Source of the DNA: Methyloversatilis sp.
GTDB lineage: Bacteria > Pseudomonadota > Gammaproteobacteria > Burkholderiales > Rhodocyclaceae
Reading direction: 5' to 3'
Length of the DNA: 64,000 bases
Assembly (NCBI GenBank): GCA_016791045.1
Contig: JAEUNO010000010.1
Span: forward strand, 1-64,000
The position numbers were made by a program, and so were the translations under genes. Under the pieces are notes generated by a model. It did not search any database. It was not told the origin of the DNA and saw nothing but the letters and a program-made list of their open reading frames with translations. The number at the start of each line of letters is the position of its first letter. Position 1 is the stretch's first letter. Positions 10,353 to 21,754 of this stretch are shown piece after piece.

Positions 10353-11099
10353 TCAGGCGTCGCCGTTCAAACGGTCGACTTCGGCCTGGGCAGCCGCGAA
10401 ATCCAGCGTGCCTTCATATATGGCGCGTCCGGTGATGGCACCCATGACGCCCTCGTCCTCAACCGCGCACAGCGCACGGATGTCGTCCATATTGGTCACG
10501 CCACCCGAGGCGATGACGGGGATGCGCAGCGCCTGGGCGAGCTTGACGGTCGCTTCGATGTTGACGCCACCGAGCATGCCGTCGCGACCGATGTCGGTGT
10601 AGACGACCGCTTCGACGCCCTGGTCCTCGAACTTCTTCGCCAGGTCGACGACATCGTGGCCGGTCATTTTCGACCAGCCATCCACCGCAACCTTGCCGTC
10701 GCGCGCGTCCAGCCCGACGATGATGTGACCGGGGAAGGCACCGCAGGCGTCGTGCACGAAGCCCGGGCTCTTCACCGCCGCGGTGCCGATGATGACGTAG
10801 CTGATGCCGTCATCCAGGTAGCGCTCGATGGTGTCCAGGTCGCGGATGCCGCCGCCGAGCTGGATCGGAATTTCGTCGCCCAGTTCGCGCACGATGGCCT
10901 TGATGGCCGATTCGTTCTTCGGCTTGCCGGCGACAGCGCCGTTCAGGTCGACCAGATGCAGGCGGCGCGCGCCGGCATCCAGCCAATGCCGGGCCATGGC
11001 AGCCGGGTCTTCCGAAAATACGGTCACCACATCCATGTCGCCTTGCTTCAGGCGTACGCAGTGGCCGTCCTTGAGGTCGATGGCAGGAATCAGCAGCAT
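10353..11099 (-). CDS. hisA: ProFAR isomerase
   Basis: HisA (248 aa) isomerises ProFAR to PRFAR on a TIM barrel paralogous to HisF. The N-terminus [17 protein letters not shown] with catalytic D8 fixes the start; the frame is open some 50 codons upstream but that segment is not conserved. The second acidic residue is in [11 protein letters not shown]. Order hisH-hisA-hisF follows the usual betaproteobacterial pattern. Confidence 0.96.
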   Translation of the reverse strand: MLLIPAIDLKDGHCVRLKQGDMDVVTVFSEDPAAMARHWLDAGARRLHLVDLNGAVAGKPKNESAIKAIVRELGDEIPIQLGGGIRDLDTIERYLDDGISYVIIGTAAVKSPGFVHDACGAFPGHIIVGLDARDGKVAVDGWSKMTGHDVVDLAKKFEDQGVEAVVYTDIGRDGMLGGVNIEATVKLAQALRIPVIASGGVTNMDDIRALCAVEDEGVMGAITGRAIYEGTLDFAAAQAEVDRLNGDA

Positions 11100-11175
11100 G
11101 GCACGAGGTCGGGTCGGGTCAGAAAAGGGATATCGGAGACAGCCAAGGTCGGGCAGCGCTGCCCGGCTTCGTCCA

Positions 11176-11811
11176 TCAGGGTGTCCAGTCGACGAAGTTG
11201 GCAAGCAGGCGCAGTCCGGCGTGCGCGCTCTTTTCGGGATGGAACTGAACGGCAAAAATATTATCGCGCGCTATGGCGCTGGTAAAGGGCGCGCCGTAAC
11301 AGGTTTCGCCTGCGGTCACGTCAGCGTTCCGCGGCACCACATAGTAACTGTGTACGAAATAGAAGCGTTCTTCATCCGGAATGCCTGCCCACAACGGGTG
11401 CTTCAGTGTCTGCCGCACGCCGTTCCAGCCCATGTGAGGCACCTTCAGCCGGGCGCCGCTCACCGGATCGACCGGATCGTCGAAACGCCGGACCTCGCCG
11501 TCAAGCACGCCGAGACCGGGATGATCACCCTCTTCGCTGTGTTCGAACAACATCTGCAGACCGATGCAGATGCCGAGGAAGGGCTTGTTCGCGGCGGCAT
11601 CGATCACCGTGCTGCGCAACTGGCGCAGATCGAGTTCGCGCATGCAGTCGGGCATGGCCCCCTGCCCCGGAAACACGATCCGGTCGGCCGCTGCGACGTC
11701 GCGCGGGTCGCTGCTGACGACGACATCGGCAGCCGGCGCAATGTGTCCGATCGCCTTGGCGACCGAACGCAGGTTGCCCATACCGTAATCGATGATGACA
11801 ACGCGGGTCAT
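11176..11811 (-). CDS. hisH: Imidazole glycerol phosphate synthase, glutaminase subunit
   Basis: HisH (211 aa) is the class I glutamine amidotransferase that feeds ammonia to HisF. The nucleophile is C82 in LGICIGLQ, and the His/Glu partners are in VQFHPEKS near residue 190. The start [16 protein letters not shown] is typical. It lies 57 bases downstream of hisB; the marC-type gene often found between them in relatives is absent. Confidence 0.96.
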   Translation of the reverse strand: MTRVVIIDYGMGNLRSVAKAIGHIAPAADVVVSSDPRDVAAADRIVFPGQGAMPDCMRELDLRQLRSTVIDAAANKPFLGICIGLQMLFEHSEEGDHPGLGVLDGEVRRFDDPVDPVSGARLKVPHMGWNGVRQTLKHPLWAGIPDEERFYFVHSYYVVPRNADVTAGETCYGAPFTSAIARDNIFAVQFHPEKSAHAGLRLLANFVDWTP

Positions 11812-11868
11812 GAGTGGCGCGGAAAGGAGTGGAACGCGGAAGGGTGGGGCTCGAAATCAGGCGAACGC

Positions 11869-12456
11869 TCAGAGCGAGCCCTTGGTCGACGGCATCTGGC
11901 CGGATGCGCGGTCATCGCGCTCGCTGGCCGCACGCAAGGCTCTGGCAAAGGCCTTGAACACTGTTTCGCACTGATGGTGGGCATTGATTCCGCGCAGATT
12001 GTCGATGTGCAGTGTGACGAGCGCGTGATTGACGAAGCCCTGGAAGAATTCGCGCACCAGGTCGACGTCGAAATCTCCGATGCGTGCCCGCGTGTAATCG
12101 ACGTTGTAGACAAGGCCCGGACGGCCGGACAGGTCAACCACGACGCGCGACATCGCTTCGTCGAGCGGCACATAGGCGTGGCCGTAGCGGCGCAGCCCCT
12201 TCTTGTCGCCGACCGCCTTGGCGTAGGCCTGACCCAGCGAAATGCCGACATCTTCCACCGTGTGGTGGGCATCGATTTCCAGATCACCCTTCGCACTGAC
12301 GTCGAGATCGATCAGGCCGTGGCGAACGATCTGGTCGAGCATGTGGTCAAGGAAGGGAATGCCGGTATCGAGCTTGCCCTGGCCGCTGCCATCGAGATTG
12401 ATGCGCACGCTGATCTGGGTTTCGAGCGTGTTGCGCGTGATGTCTGCTTGCCGCAT
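11869..12456 (-). CDS. hisB: Imidazoleglycerol-phosphate dehydratase
   Basis: HisB (195 aa) is the monofunctional dehydratase of histidine synthesis, without the phosphatase domain of enteric HisB. Manganese-binding repeats HHTVED and HHQCET are present, together with [11 protein letters not shown]. It is now the promoter-proximal gene of the hisBHAFIE run, because hisC has the opposite orientation. The 151 bases to the hisC start must hold divergent promoters. Confidence 0.96.
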   Translation of the reverse strand: MRQADITRNTLETQISVRINLDGSGQGKLDTGIPFLDHMLDQIVRHGLIDLDVSAKGDLEIDAHHTVEDVGISLGQAYAKAVGDKKGLRRYGHAYVPLDEAMSRVVVDLSGRPGLVYNVDYTRARIGDFDVDLVREFFQGFVNHALVTLHIDNLRGINAHHQCETVFKAFARALRAASERDDRASGQMPSTKGSL

Positions 12457-12607
12457 GAATGGTCGGATCGCCGTCGGAAAATCGCTCCGGCGCAGCGCCG
12501 GAATCGCAAGTACCGAATGATAACATCGACTCGGATGCGGTCATTTGCAGCGCCCGTCGCGCCGACTGCCCGTTCCCCCGTTTCAACACGTCACCGCCGC
12601 GATCACC

Positions 12608-13684
12608 ATGAGCCAGTTCTGGAGCCCCGTCGTCAGCACCCTGTCGCCCTACACCCCGGGCGAACAACCGAAGATAGAAGGCCTGATCAAGCTCAACACG
12701 AACGAGTGCCCCTATCCACCGAGCCCGCACGCCGTGGCGGCCATACAGGCCGAACTGGGCCACGACGGCGACCGGCTGAAGCTGTATCCGGAACCGACAG
12801 GCCTGCTGCTGCGCGAGGCGATCGCCGCACGTTTCGGCATCGGGACGGATCAGGTCTTCGTCGGCAACAGTTCCGACGAGGTACTGGCGCACACCTTCAT
12901 CGGCCTGCTGAAGCACGACCGACCGCTGGTTTTCCCGGACATCACTTACAGCTTCTACCCGGTCTACTGCCAGTTGTACGGCATCGCCTTCGAGCGCGTG
13001 CCGCTGGACGTGCAGTTCGCGATCCGCGTCGATGATCTGATCGCGCGCCGGCCCGGTGCAGTGATCTTTCCGAATCCGAACGCACCGACCGGCTGCCTGC
13101 TGCCGCTGGACGACATCGAACGGCTGGCCGCTGCATTGCCCGATTGCCCGGTGGTGATCGACGAGGCCTACATCGACTTCGGCGGCGAGTCGGCGGTGGC
13201 GCTGATCGATCGCCACGCCAATCTGCTGGTCACGCAGACGCTGTCGAAGTCGCGTTCGCTGGCCGGTCTGCGCGTGGGTTTCGCAGTCGGACACCCGGCG
13301 TTGATCGAGGCGCTGACGCGGGTCAAGGACAGCTTCAACTCCTACCCGCTCGACCGCTTGGCCCTCGTCGGCGCCACCGCCTCGATCAAGGACGTCGAAT
13401 GGTTCGACCAGACACGACAGCGCGTCATGGCAAGCCGGGAGGCGCTGCGCGCTGATCTGTCCGCGCTGGGCTTCGAAGTGCTGCCTTCGGCCGCCAACTT
13501 CCTGTTCGTCCGCCATGCTGCGCACGACGCGGCCACGCTGGCGCTGGCACTGCGCGAGCGGCGCATCCTGGTGCGTCACTTCAAGGCCGCGCGCATCGAC
13601 CAGTTTCTGCGCATCACGATCGGCACCGATGCGCACTGCGCATCGCTGGTCGCCGCGCTGCGGGACATCCTGCAGGTTTCCTGA
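12608..13684 (+). CDS. hisC: Histidinol-phosphate aminotransferase (inverted relative to other his genes)
   Basis: HisC (358 aa) is a fold-type I PLP enzyme converting imidazole acetol phosphate to histidinol phosphate. The PLP lysine is K214 in [19 protein letters not shown] and the C-terminal FLRITIG substrate arginine region are intact. The start [18 protein letters not shown] is preferred over an in-frame ATG 21 codons earlier that would lie in the promoter region. It is on the opposite strand from hisB, hisD and hisG, which is unusual for this neighbourhood (see findings). Confidence 0.95.
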   Translation: MSQFWSPVVSTLSPYTPGEQPKIEGLIKLNTNECPYPPSPHAVAAIQAELGHDGDRLKLYPEPTGLLLREAIAARFGIGTDQVFVGNSSDEVLAHTFIGLLKHDRPLVFPDITYSFYPVYCQLYGIAFERVPLDVQFAIRVDDLIARRPGAVIFPNPNAPTGCLLPLDDIERLAAALPDCPVVIDEAYIDFGGESAVALIDRHANLLVTQTLSKSRSLAGLRVGFAVGHPALIEALTRVKDSFNSYPLDRLALVGATASIKDVEWFDQTRQRVMASREALRADLSALGFEVLPSAANFLFVRHAAHDAATLALALRERRILVRHFKAARIDQFLRITIGTDAHCASLVAALRDILQVS

Positions 13685-13752
13685 CCCGATTCCGCAACGG
13701 CGGAGCGCTTCTTGCTAGGGGTGTCGGGTCAACATCCACAGGTCGTTCAGTC

Positions 13753-14370
13753 ATGCATCGCTTCGCCCGCACCCTGCTCCAGTCCGCCCTGATCACCGCG
13801 CTCGCCGGCTGCACCGGCATTTCATTCAAGCAAGGCGCTGGCGGTGAGGACTTCCGCCGCGCCGAAGCCGAATGCAAGAGCACCACTTCGGAGCGCAGCG
13901 CCTTCTCCCGGTGCATGGACGAAAAAGGATGGTGGACGCGGTCGATGGAAGAACTGTCGCAACTCGGATTCGCGCCGGTGGACGAGGACGCCACCGAAGT
14001 CGAGGAAGAAGCTGCCGCGCCGGTGGCCGCTGCAGTGACTTCTGCCGCAGCGGCGGGCGCGACTGCAGGCGCGAAGCCGGCCGTTGCACCCTCTTCCGGC
14101 TCTGCCCCGGCGGAAAAGAAGACCAGCGCGGCCAGACCCGCCGCCGCAGCGGCCGCCAAACCTGCCGTACCGAAAGACCCGCTGTCGCGCATCACCATTG
14201 CCATGTGGGCCAAGGCCGGTGCCGACGGCTCCGCGCTGATGGCTTCACAGGCAGCCTGCCTGTCGACACTCGGCGCCGGCCACGAACCCGATCCGGTCGC
14301 CAAGACCGTCACCCGCGGCCTGTACGACTGCCTGCGCAAGGATGGCTGGACCGGCATGACCTTGCGCTGA
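13753..14370 (+). CDS. Putative lipoprotein with duplicated Cys/GW motif, function unknown
   Basis: This 205-aa protein has a lipoprotein signal ending LITALAGC (lipidated C20). The body has two similar cysteine-pair modules: C41 and C54 followed by MDEKGWW, and C169 and C193 followed by LRKDGW. A low-complexity Ala/Pro/Glu linker (about 75-140) separates them. This kind of Cys-x-x-(K/D)-GW ending occurs in small outer-membrane lipoproteins; no function can be assigned. It follows hisC by 68 bases on the same strand. Confidence 0.7.
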   Translation: MHRFARTLLQSALITALAGCTGISFKQGAGGEDFRRAEAECKSTTSERSAFSRCMDEKGWWTRSMEELSQLGFAPVDEDATEVEEEAAAPVAAAVTSAAAAGATAGAKPAVAPSSGSAPAEKKTSAARPAAAAAAKPAVPKDPLSRITIAMWAKAGADGSALMASQAACLSTLGAGHEPDPVAKTVTRGLYDCLRKDGWTGMTLR

Positions 14371-14467
14371 CTCTTCCCTGCGGTACCTCAAGCCGCGGCG
14401 TTTGATCATTTCATCCACATGGCATATTCTCGACCCGGGTGTATGCACAACGAATAATTCAACAAGC

Positions 14468-14483
14468 GGCATTTGAACGGCTG
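14468..14483 (+). promoter_or_regulatory. Possible sigma-54 promoter of the PEP-CTERM gene
   Basis: The sequence cGGCATttgaacgGCt has GG and GC exactly ten bases apart, with a good -24 half (GGCAT) and a poor -12 half (CGGC instead of TTGC). It is 68 bases before the start codon. PEP-CTERM genes are commonly RpoN/PrsR-controlled in Rhodocyclales, which is the reason for reporting a weak match. Confidence 0.25.
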
Positions 14484-14550
14484 CCAGGGACACACCCGAA
14501 GAAATCCGCCTTCACCGGGGCGGCTCATCACATTTCCCAAGGAGAGTCCC

Positions 14551-15279
14551 ATGTTGTCAGCACGCAAGCTTCTGGCTGTCTCGCTGTGCCTGTCGGCGCA
14601 GCACACATTCGCACTGAGTACCGGTGACATTGCGTTCACCGCACTGAACACCGATGAAGATGGCTGGGCCATCGTGACCCTTGCCGACCTGGCGGCAGAC
14701 AGCACGATCTATTTCACCGACAGCAACTGGGGCGGCGCGGCATTTTCGAGCGCCGAAGGATTTCACACCTGGAACACCGGCGCGGCATCGATCGCCGCGG
14801 GCAGCGTGATCCGCTTCAGCCAGATCGATCAGGCCAGCCGCGCGGTGTCGGTCGGCGCGCTGAGCTCGTCGGGCAGCCGTGCGCTGAGCAGCACCGCCGA
14901 AACCGTGTATGCCTACCTGGGCACGGCCGCCAACAGCCCGACCACCTTCCTTGCCGCGGTGTCATCCGAAGCCGGCGCCGCCGCCACGAACGCGCTCTCT
15001 GCCGCCGGGTTGCAGGCCGGCGTCGATGCCATCATTCTGCCGGCCAGCACCGACTTCGCGGACTACACCGGACCACGCAGCGGCGAAGCGGATTTCGCAG
15101 CTTATCGGCTGCTGGTCAACGCCGCATCGAACTGGACCGGCTTCACGGATGGCGATCACGCCGACGCGCAACCTGCCCTCGCGGCGTTTACGGTAGCGGT
15201 GTCGCCGGTGCCGGAGGTATCCGGGGGATGGATGATGTTCGCAGGGCTGGCGCTGGTGGCCGCGCGCCTGCGTCGATAA
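14551..15279 (+). CDS. PEP-CTERM sorting domain protein
   Basis: This 242-aa secreted protein has an N-terminal signal peptide (about 1-22, MLSARKLLAVSLCLS) and a C-terminal sorting signal: VPEVSGGWMMFAGLALVAA followed by RLRR. The order VPE, hydrophobic helix, arginine cluster is the PEP-CTERM signal recognised by exosortase in exopolysaccharide-producing bacteria. The body (starting LSTGDIAFTALNTDEDGWA) resembles secreted lamin-tail-like beta proteins, but I cannot name a function. A GGAGAG Shine-Dalgarno sequence fixes the ATG at 14551. No exosortase gene is in the window. Confidence 0.75.
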   Translation: MLSARKLLAVSLCLSAQHTFALSTGDIAFTALNTDEDGWAIVTLADLAADSTIYFTDSNWGGAAFSSAEGFHTWNTGAASIAAGSVIRFSQIDQASRAVSVGALSSSGSRALSSTAETVYAYLGTAANSPTTFLAAVSSEAGAAATNALSAAGLQAGVDAIILPASTDFADYTGPRSGEADFAAYRLLVNAASNWTGFTDGDHADAQPALAAFTVAVSPVPEVSGGWMMFAGLALVAARLRR

Positions 15280-15303
15280 GGCGACTGCACCGGGCGGGAA
15301 AGC

Positions 15304-16113
15304 TCAGGGCGCTGGCAGGGGTTCGACCAGCGCCCTGTAGGCATGCCACGTTGCGTGCCCGATCAGCGGCATGAGCACGATCAGACCGAGGAACAAGGTC
15401 GTGAAGCCGGCCACGGTCAGCAACACGATCAGCACGGCCCACACCAGCATCGGGCCGGGGTTGCGACCGAGCGCGATCAGGCTCGCCAGCATCGAAGTGA
15501 CCGCGTCCTGGCGCCGGTCCAGCATCAACGGAATGGCGACCACGCTGGCGCCGAACACGAGTGACGCAAAGATGAAGCCGACCACTGCGTAGGCCAGCAG
15601 GAACTCGACGTTCTCCAGACTGACCACCTGTTCGACAAATCGGCTGGCGGACGGCATTTCAGAGGTATAGAACAGCGCGAACACGACCAGCGACGCGCGC
15701 GCCCACACGAGAAAGATGATGATCAGCACGACGGCGAACACGCCGATTGCCCCGGCATTGTGCTGACCCGCGGTGAGCGAGTGCGCCAGCATGGGTGTTT
15801 CACCGGCTTCGCGTCGGCGCGACAGGTCGTACAGACCGAGTGAAAGGAAGGGGCCCAGCAGCAGGAAGCCGCAGACCAGCGCCGAGGTGAGGTGATACGC
15901 GTGGCTGAAAACGACCGATAGCAGCACGCCCATGAAGGCGAAACAGCCGCCGTAGAAAATGCTGGCGGCCGGATTGCCTGCAAGATCCGCAGCACCCTTG
16001 GCAAGCCAGTCGAATGGTGCGAACAGTGTCACTTCACGGACGACCGGAAACGGAAGCCCCTGTGCATCACCCTCGGCCGGACTTTCTCCGGTCGGCAGTT
16101 CAGATGGCTGCAT
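15304..16113 (-). CDS. DUF2189-family integral membrane protein
   Basis: This 269-aa membrane protein has about six hydrophobic helices. Conserved features of the DUF2189 group include the FDWLAKGAADL segment, GPFLSLGLYDLSRRRE and a C-terminal ATWHAYRALV. The function of the family is not known. The ATG at 16113 follows a GAGGGG ribosome site, so the open extension upstream was not used. It lies between the PEP-CTERM gene (convergent) and hisD. Confidence 0.8.
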   Translation of the reverse strand: MQPSELPTGESPAEGDAQGLPFPVVREVTLFAPFDWLAKGAADLAGNPAASIFYGGCFAFMGVLLSVVFSHAYHLTSALVCGFLLLGPFLSLGLYDLSRRREAGETPMLAHSLTAGQHNAGAIGVFAVVLIIIFLVWARASLVVFALFYTSEMPSASRFVEQVVSLENVEFLLAYAVVGFIFASLVFGASVVAIPLMLDRRQDAVTSMLASLIALGRNPGPMLVWAVLIVLLTVAGFTTLFLGLIVLMPLIGHATWHAYRALVEPLPAP

Positions 16114-16214
16114 GCGTACACCCCTCATCCGCATCACTGCATTGATGCGCGCCGACCACCCTGCCGGCGCGCGACCCGGCGCCACTTTACGCCGAGTCGT
16201 CGCAGCCGGGGGAA

Positions 16215-17519
16215 TCAGTCTTTCAGACGCATTTCGGCCGAACGTGCGTGTGCCTGCAGACCTTCGCCATGCGCGAGCACCGACGCAATGCGGCCGAGCT
16301 TCTGCGCGCCTTCAGCGGATATTTCGAGGATGGAGGTGCGCTTCTGGAAGTCATACACGCCCAGCGGGCTGGAGAAGCGCGCACTGCGCATCGTCGGCAG
16401 CACGTGGTTCGGACCGGCGCAGTAGTCGCCCAGGGCCTCAACCGAGTAATGACCGAGGAACATGGCACCCGCATGACGGATGCGGTCCACCCAGTCGCGC
16501 GGCGTTTCGGTGCAGATTTCGAGGTGCTCCGGCGCGATCCGGTTGGCGATGTCACACGCCTCCCCGAGGTCGCGCACCTTGATCAGCGCTCCCCGGTTGG
16601 CAAGGGAGGTGGCGATGGTGTCACGTCGCGGCATGTCAGGCAGCAGACGGTCTATCGATGCATGCACACGGTCGATGAAGGTGGCGTCGGTGCACAGCAG
16701 GATGGATTGGGCAAGCTCGTCGTGCTCGGCCTGGGCGAACAGGTCCATCGCGACCCAGTCCGGATTGCCGTGGCCATCGGAAATGATCAGCACTTCGGAC
16801 GGACCGGCGACCATGTCGATGCCGACCGTGCCGAACACCCGGCGCTTGGCGCTGGCCACATACGCATTGCCCGGGCCGACGATCTTGTCCACCTGCGGAA
16901 TGCTCTGCGTGCCGTAGGCAAGCGCGCCGACCGCCTGGGCGCCACCGATCGTGAACACGCGGTCGACGCCGGTGATGGCGGCGGCTGCGAGCACCAGTGC
17001 ACTGCGCTCGCCACCCGGGGTGGGTACGACCATGATCAATTCCGATACGCCCGCGACCTTGGCGGGCACGGCATTCATCAGCACCGAACTCGGATAGGAC
17101 GCACGGCCGCCGGGCACATACAGGCCGACGCGATCAAGCGGCGTCACCTTCTGCCCCAGCGTGGTGCCGTCCGCTTCGGTGTATTCCCACGAGGCCTGCT
17201 TCTGGCGTTCGTGATACAGGCGCACGCGGTCGGCGGCTTCGACCAATGCTGCGCGCTGCTCGTAGCCCAGACTGGCATAGGCCTCGTCGAGCACGCTGCG
17301 CGGCAGTTCGAGTTCGACCATCGACGCCGCGTTGAGGCGGTCGAAGCGGCGGGTGCAGTCGAGCACGGCTTCGTCGCCGCGCGCACGCACATCGCGCAGG
17401 ATGCCGGCCACTGCCGCTTCGATGGCGTCGTCGGTCGACGCATCGAAGGCGAGCAGCGCATCGAGCTGTTCGATGAAGTCCGGCGCGCCGGAATCCATGC
17501 GTCGGATGGCGGTACTCAT
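16215..17519 (-). CDS. hisD: Histidinol dehydrogenase
   Basis: HisD (434 aa) carries out the two-step NAD-dependent oxidation of histidinol to histidine with a zinc ion. Clear motifs are [18 protein letters not shown], the [12 protein letters not shown] segment and [18 protein letters not shown] with metal and catalytic histidines. The ATG overlaps the hisG stop by four bases. Its expected partner hisC is not directly downstream but inverted 2.5 kb away. Confidence 0.97.
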   Translation of the reverse strand: MSTAIRRMDSGAPDFIEQLDALLAFDASTDDAIEAAVAGILRDVRARGDEAVLDCTRRFDRLNAASMVELELPRSVLDEAYASLGYEQRAALVEAADRVRLYHERQKQASWEYTEADGTTLGQKVTPLDRVGLYVPGGRASYPSSVLMNAVPAKVAGVSELIMVVPTPGGERSALVLAAAAITGVDRVFTIGGAQAVGALAYGTQSIPQVDKIVGPGNAYVASAKRRVFGTVGIDMVAGPSEVLIISDGHGNPDWVAMDLFAQAEHDELAQSILLCTDATFIDRVHASIDRLLPDMPRRDTIATSLANRGALIKVRDLGEACDIANRIAPEHLEICTETPRDWVDRIRHAGAMFLGHYSVEALGDYCAGPNHVLPTMRSARFSSPLGVYDFQKRTSILEISAEGAQKLGRIASVLAHGEGLQAHARSAEMRLKD

Positions 17520-18157
17520 TGCACCGCCCCGGCGATCGCCTCGAGTATCGGCGACAGCGCATCGTGCTTCACCTTCAGTGAAGCCTGATTGATGATGAGA
17601 CGGGAACTGATGTCCATGATGTGTTCGACCTCGACCAGATTGTTCGCACGCAGCGTGCCGCCACTGCTGACCAGATCGACGATGGCGTCAGCCAGTCCGA
17701 CCAGCGGCGCCAGTTCCATCGATCCATACAGCTTGATCAGGTCGACGTGGACGCCCTTGGCCGCGAAATGTTCGCGCGCCGTGTGCACATACTTGGTCGC
17801 CACCTTGAGGCGCGCGCCGCGGCGCACCGCCTGCTCGTAGTCGAAACCGGCCTGCGTCGCCACGCTCAGGCGGCAGCACGCAATCTTCAGGTCGATCGGC
17901 TGGTACAGACCGGCGCCGCCGTGCTCCAGCAGCACATCCTTGCCGGCGATTCCGATGTCCGCCGCGCCGTACTGCACATAGGTCGGTGTGTCGGACGCGC
18001 GCACGATGACCAGGCGCACATCCGGCCGGTTGGTTCCGATGATGAGCTTGCGCGACGTCTCGGGATCATCGGTCGGTTCGATGCCGGCCGCCGCAAGCAG
18101 CGGCAGCGTTTCTTCGAAAATGCGACCCTTGGACAGGGCGAGGGTGATGCCTTGCAC
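17516..18157 (-). CDS. hisG: ATP phosphoribosyltransferase, short form
   Basis: HisG (213 aa) catalyses the first step of histidine synthesis, from ATP and PRPP. At about 210 residues it is the short form without the C-terminal regulatory domain, so it should require the HisZ regulatory subunit, which is not encoded in this window. The start [19 protein letters not shown] and the PRPP loop [14 protein letters not shown] are typical. It is coupled to hisD. Confidence 0.95.
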   Translation of the reverse strand: MQGITLALSKGRIFEETLPLLAAAGIEPTDDPETSRKLIIGTNRPDVRLVIVRASDTPTYVQYGAADIGIAGKDVLLEHGGAGLYQPIDLKIACCRLSVATQAGFDYEQAVRRGARLKVATKYVHTAREHFAAKGVHVDLIKLYGSMELAPLVGLADAIVDLVSSGGTLRANNLVEVEHIMDISSRLIINQASLKVKHDALSPILEAIAGAVQ

Positions 18158-18221
18158 GGTGTGCCTCGTTAGCGGTTGGATCGGCGGCGGCTGAGTCGGC
18201 CGCGGGAACGTCGGTGGCAGG

Positions 18222-19725
<1,504 letters not shown>

Positions 19726-19726
19726 A

Positions 19727-20485
19727 TCAGCTTCTCAATTTGTAGCCGCGGGCCAGCATGTTCAGGGTGGCATAGGTCAACGCCACGAAACTGCCGCCCG
19801 CGACGAGGGCGCTGATCCATGGCGAAACATCCGACTGGCCGAAAAAGCCGTAACGGAAACCATCGATCATGTAGAAAAACGGATTGACGTGCGACACCGT
19901 CTGCCAGAACGCCGGCAGCGAGTGAATGGAGTAGAACACACCGGACAGGAAGGTGAGCGGCATCACGACGAAATTCTGGAAGGCTGCGAGCTGGTCGAAC
20001 TTGTCGGCCCAGATGCCGGCGATCACACCCAGGCTGGCCAGGATGGCGCCGCCCAGGGTGGCGAAAAAAAGTATCCACAGCGGATGCGCATACGGCAATT
20101 CGACGAACCACAGCGTCACCAGCCAGACGCCGGCACCGACCACCAGCCCGCGGATGACCGCCGCCAGCACATAGGCGGCGTAGAACTCGCGATACGAGAT
20201 CGGGGGCAGCAGCACGAATACGATGTTGCCGGTCACCTTCGACTGGATCAGCGACGACGAACTGTTGGAGAACGCGTTCTGCAGCAGGCTCATCATCACC
20301 AGACCGGGTACCAGGAAGGCTGTGTAGCTCACACCGCCATACACCTCGACCTGACGGTCGAGCACATGCGAAAACACCAGCAGGTAGAGCAACGCGGTCA
20401 GTACCGGTGCGCCGACGGTCTGGAAGCCGACCTTCCAGAAGCGCAGCACCTCCTTATATAGAAGGGTACGCAGCGCAATGCTCAC
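19727..20485 (-). CDS. ABC-2 type exporter permease (YadH-like)
   Basis: This 252-aa permease has about six transmembrane helices of the ABC-2 type (SYTAFLVPGLVMMSLLQNAF is characteristic). The GTG start overlaps the stop of the ATPase gene (GTGA), fixing the start at VSIALRTLLYKEVLRFWKVG. It forms an exporter with the upstream ATPase. The substrate is unknown; the placement between mla genes and murA suggests an envelope role. Confidence 0.9.
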   Translation of the reverse strand: MSIALRTLLYKEVLRFWKVGFQTVGAPVLTALLYLLVFSHVLDRQVEVYGGVSYTAFLVPGLVMMSLLQNAFSNSSSSLIQSKVTGNIVFVLLPPISYREFYAAYVLAAVIRGLVVGAGVWLVTLWFVELPYAHPLWILFFATLGGAILASLGVIAGIWADKFDQLAAFQNFVVMPLTFLSGVFYSIHSLPAFWQTVSHVNPFFYMIDGFRYGFFGQSDVSPWISALVAGGSFVALTYATLNMLARGYKLRS

Positions 20486-21396
20486 GCGGCCTCCTGCATG
20501 ATGGAAATGAACACGTCTTCCAGATCCGGACGGACCAGTTCGATCTCTTCCAGTCCGACGCCGGCGGCGTGCAGGCGGGCGAGGCAGGCGCTCACTGCAT
20601 CGGCGTTGTCGAGCGAAAGCGCAACACGCCCGTCTGCAGTCGCGCGCGCCACGGCGCGCAGATCGGCTGGCAGCGCGACGTCGCCGCGCAGGCGAAGACG
20701 CAGCGACTGCTGGATCGGCCGCGCCAGCAGATCGGCCGTATTGTCGAGTGCAATCACCCGCCCCTGCTTCAGCATGGCGATGCGCCCGCACAGGCTTTCC
20801 GCTTCTTCCAGATAGTGGGTGGTCAGCACGATGGTGTGGCCCTGCCGGTTCAGATCGCGCACAAAGGCCCACAGGCCCTGGCGCAGCTCGACATCGACAC
20901 CGGCGGTCGGTTCGTCCAGCACGATGACCGGCGGCCGGTGCACCAGCGCCTGCGCGACCAGCACCCGCCGCTTCATGCCACCCGACAGCGCACGCATATT
21001 CACGTCAGCCTTCGTGTGGAGGTCGAGGTGATGCAGGATCTCGTCTATCCAGTCATCGTTGCGGCGCAGTCCGAAGTAGCCCGACTGGATGCGCAGCGTT
21101 TCGCGCACCGTGAAGAAGGGATCGAACACGAGCTCCTGCGGCACCACACCCAGGTTGCGCCGCGCATCGCGATAGTCGGCAACCACGTCGTGCCCCATCA
21201 CCCGTATCACGCCGGAATCGGCGCGGCCGAGTCCGGCAAGCAGCGAGATCAGCGTGGTCTTGCCGGCACCGTTCGGACCAAGAAGGCCGAAGAACTCGCC
21301 CTGCCGCACGGTCAGCGAGACGTGATCGAGTGCCTGAAGCGAGCCATATCGCTTGCAGACGCCATCGATCAGCAAGGCGGCAGACGGATCAGACAT
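20482..21396 (-). CDS. ABC transporter ATP-binding protein (YadG-like)
   Basis: This 304-aa ATPase shows Walker A GPNGAGKTTL, signature LSGGMKRRVLVAQAL, Walker B VIVLDEPTAGVD and the switch histidine in TTHYLEEAE. A C-terminal extension of about 80 residues follows the nucleotide-binding domain, as in drug- and polysaccharide-type ABC-2 systems. It is translationally coupled to the permease gene. Confidence 0.92.
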   Translation of the reverse strand: MSDPSAALLIDGVCKRYGSLQALDHVSLTVRQGEFFGLLGPNGAGKTTLISLLAGLGRADSGVIRVMGHDVVADYRDARRNLGVVPQELVFDPFFTVRETLRIQSGYFGLRRNDDWIDEILHHLDLHTKADVNMRALSGGMKRRVLVAQALVHRPPVIVLDEPTAGVDVELRQGLWAFVRDLNRQGHTIVLTTHYLEEAESLCGRIAMLKQGRVIALDNTADLLARPIQQSLRLRLRGDVALPADLRAVARATADGRVALSLDNADAVSACLARLHAAGVGLEEIELVRPDLEDVFISIMQEAA

Positions 21397-21457
21397 GAAC
21401 AGGCTTCGGAACGGGCACCGAAGCGGCGCCGGGAAATGGAACGATCAGCGGGAACGA

Positions 21458-21754
21458 TCAGCGTGCCGACGACGCGGCGTCAAGTCCGCAGAACGACGAC
21501 ACTTCGTACAGGTTGGACAGGCTGAGCAGTCCGTCTGGCGCACCGACGACCGGCAACGGGCCGGCCGAACCTGTCGATGCACGTTCCCAGGCGAGCAGGA
21601 CAGCGATGGCCGCCGAATCCACTTCCTTCACACCGGACAGATCGATCGACCGGGCGGAGCCGATCAATGCGAGTCCGGCGTCGCGCAGGCTGACCGCCTC
21701 GGCCAGACGCATCGCGCCGGTCACCCGCAGCACATCGCCATCCAGAGCGATCAT
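21458..21754 (-). CDS. mlaB: STAS-domain protein MlaB
   Basis: This 98-aa STAS-domain protein is the small regulatory subunit of the MlaFEDB phospholipid transporter. It has the pattern VKEVDSAAIAVLLAWERAS around the STAS nucleotide loop. The ATG overlaps the mlaC stop by four bases (ATGA). It is the last gene of the mla operon. Confidence 0.85.
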   Translation of the reverse strand: MIALDGDVLRVTGAMRLAEAVSLRDAGLALIGSARSIDLSGVKEVDSAAIAVLLAWERASTGSAGPLPVVGAPDGLLSLSNLYEVSSFCGLDAASSAR

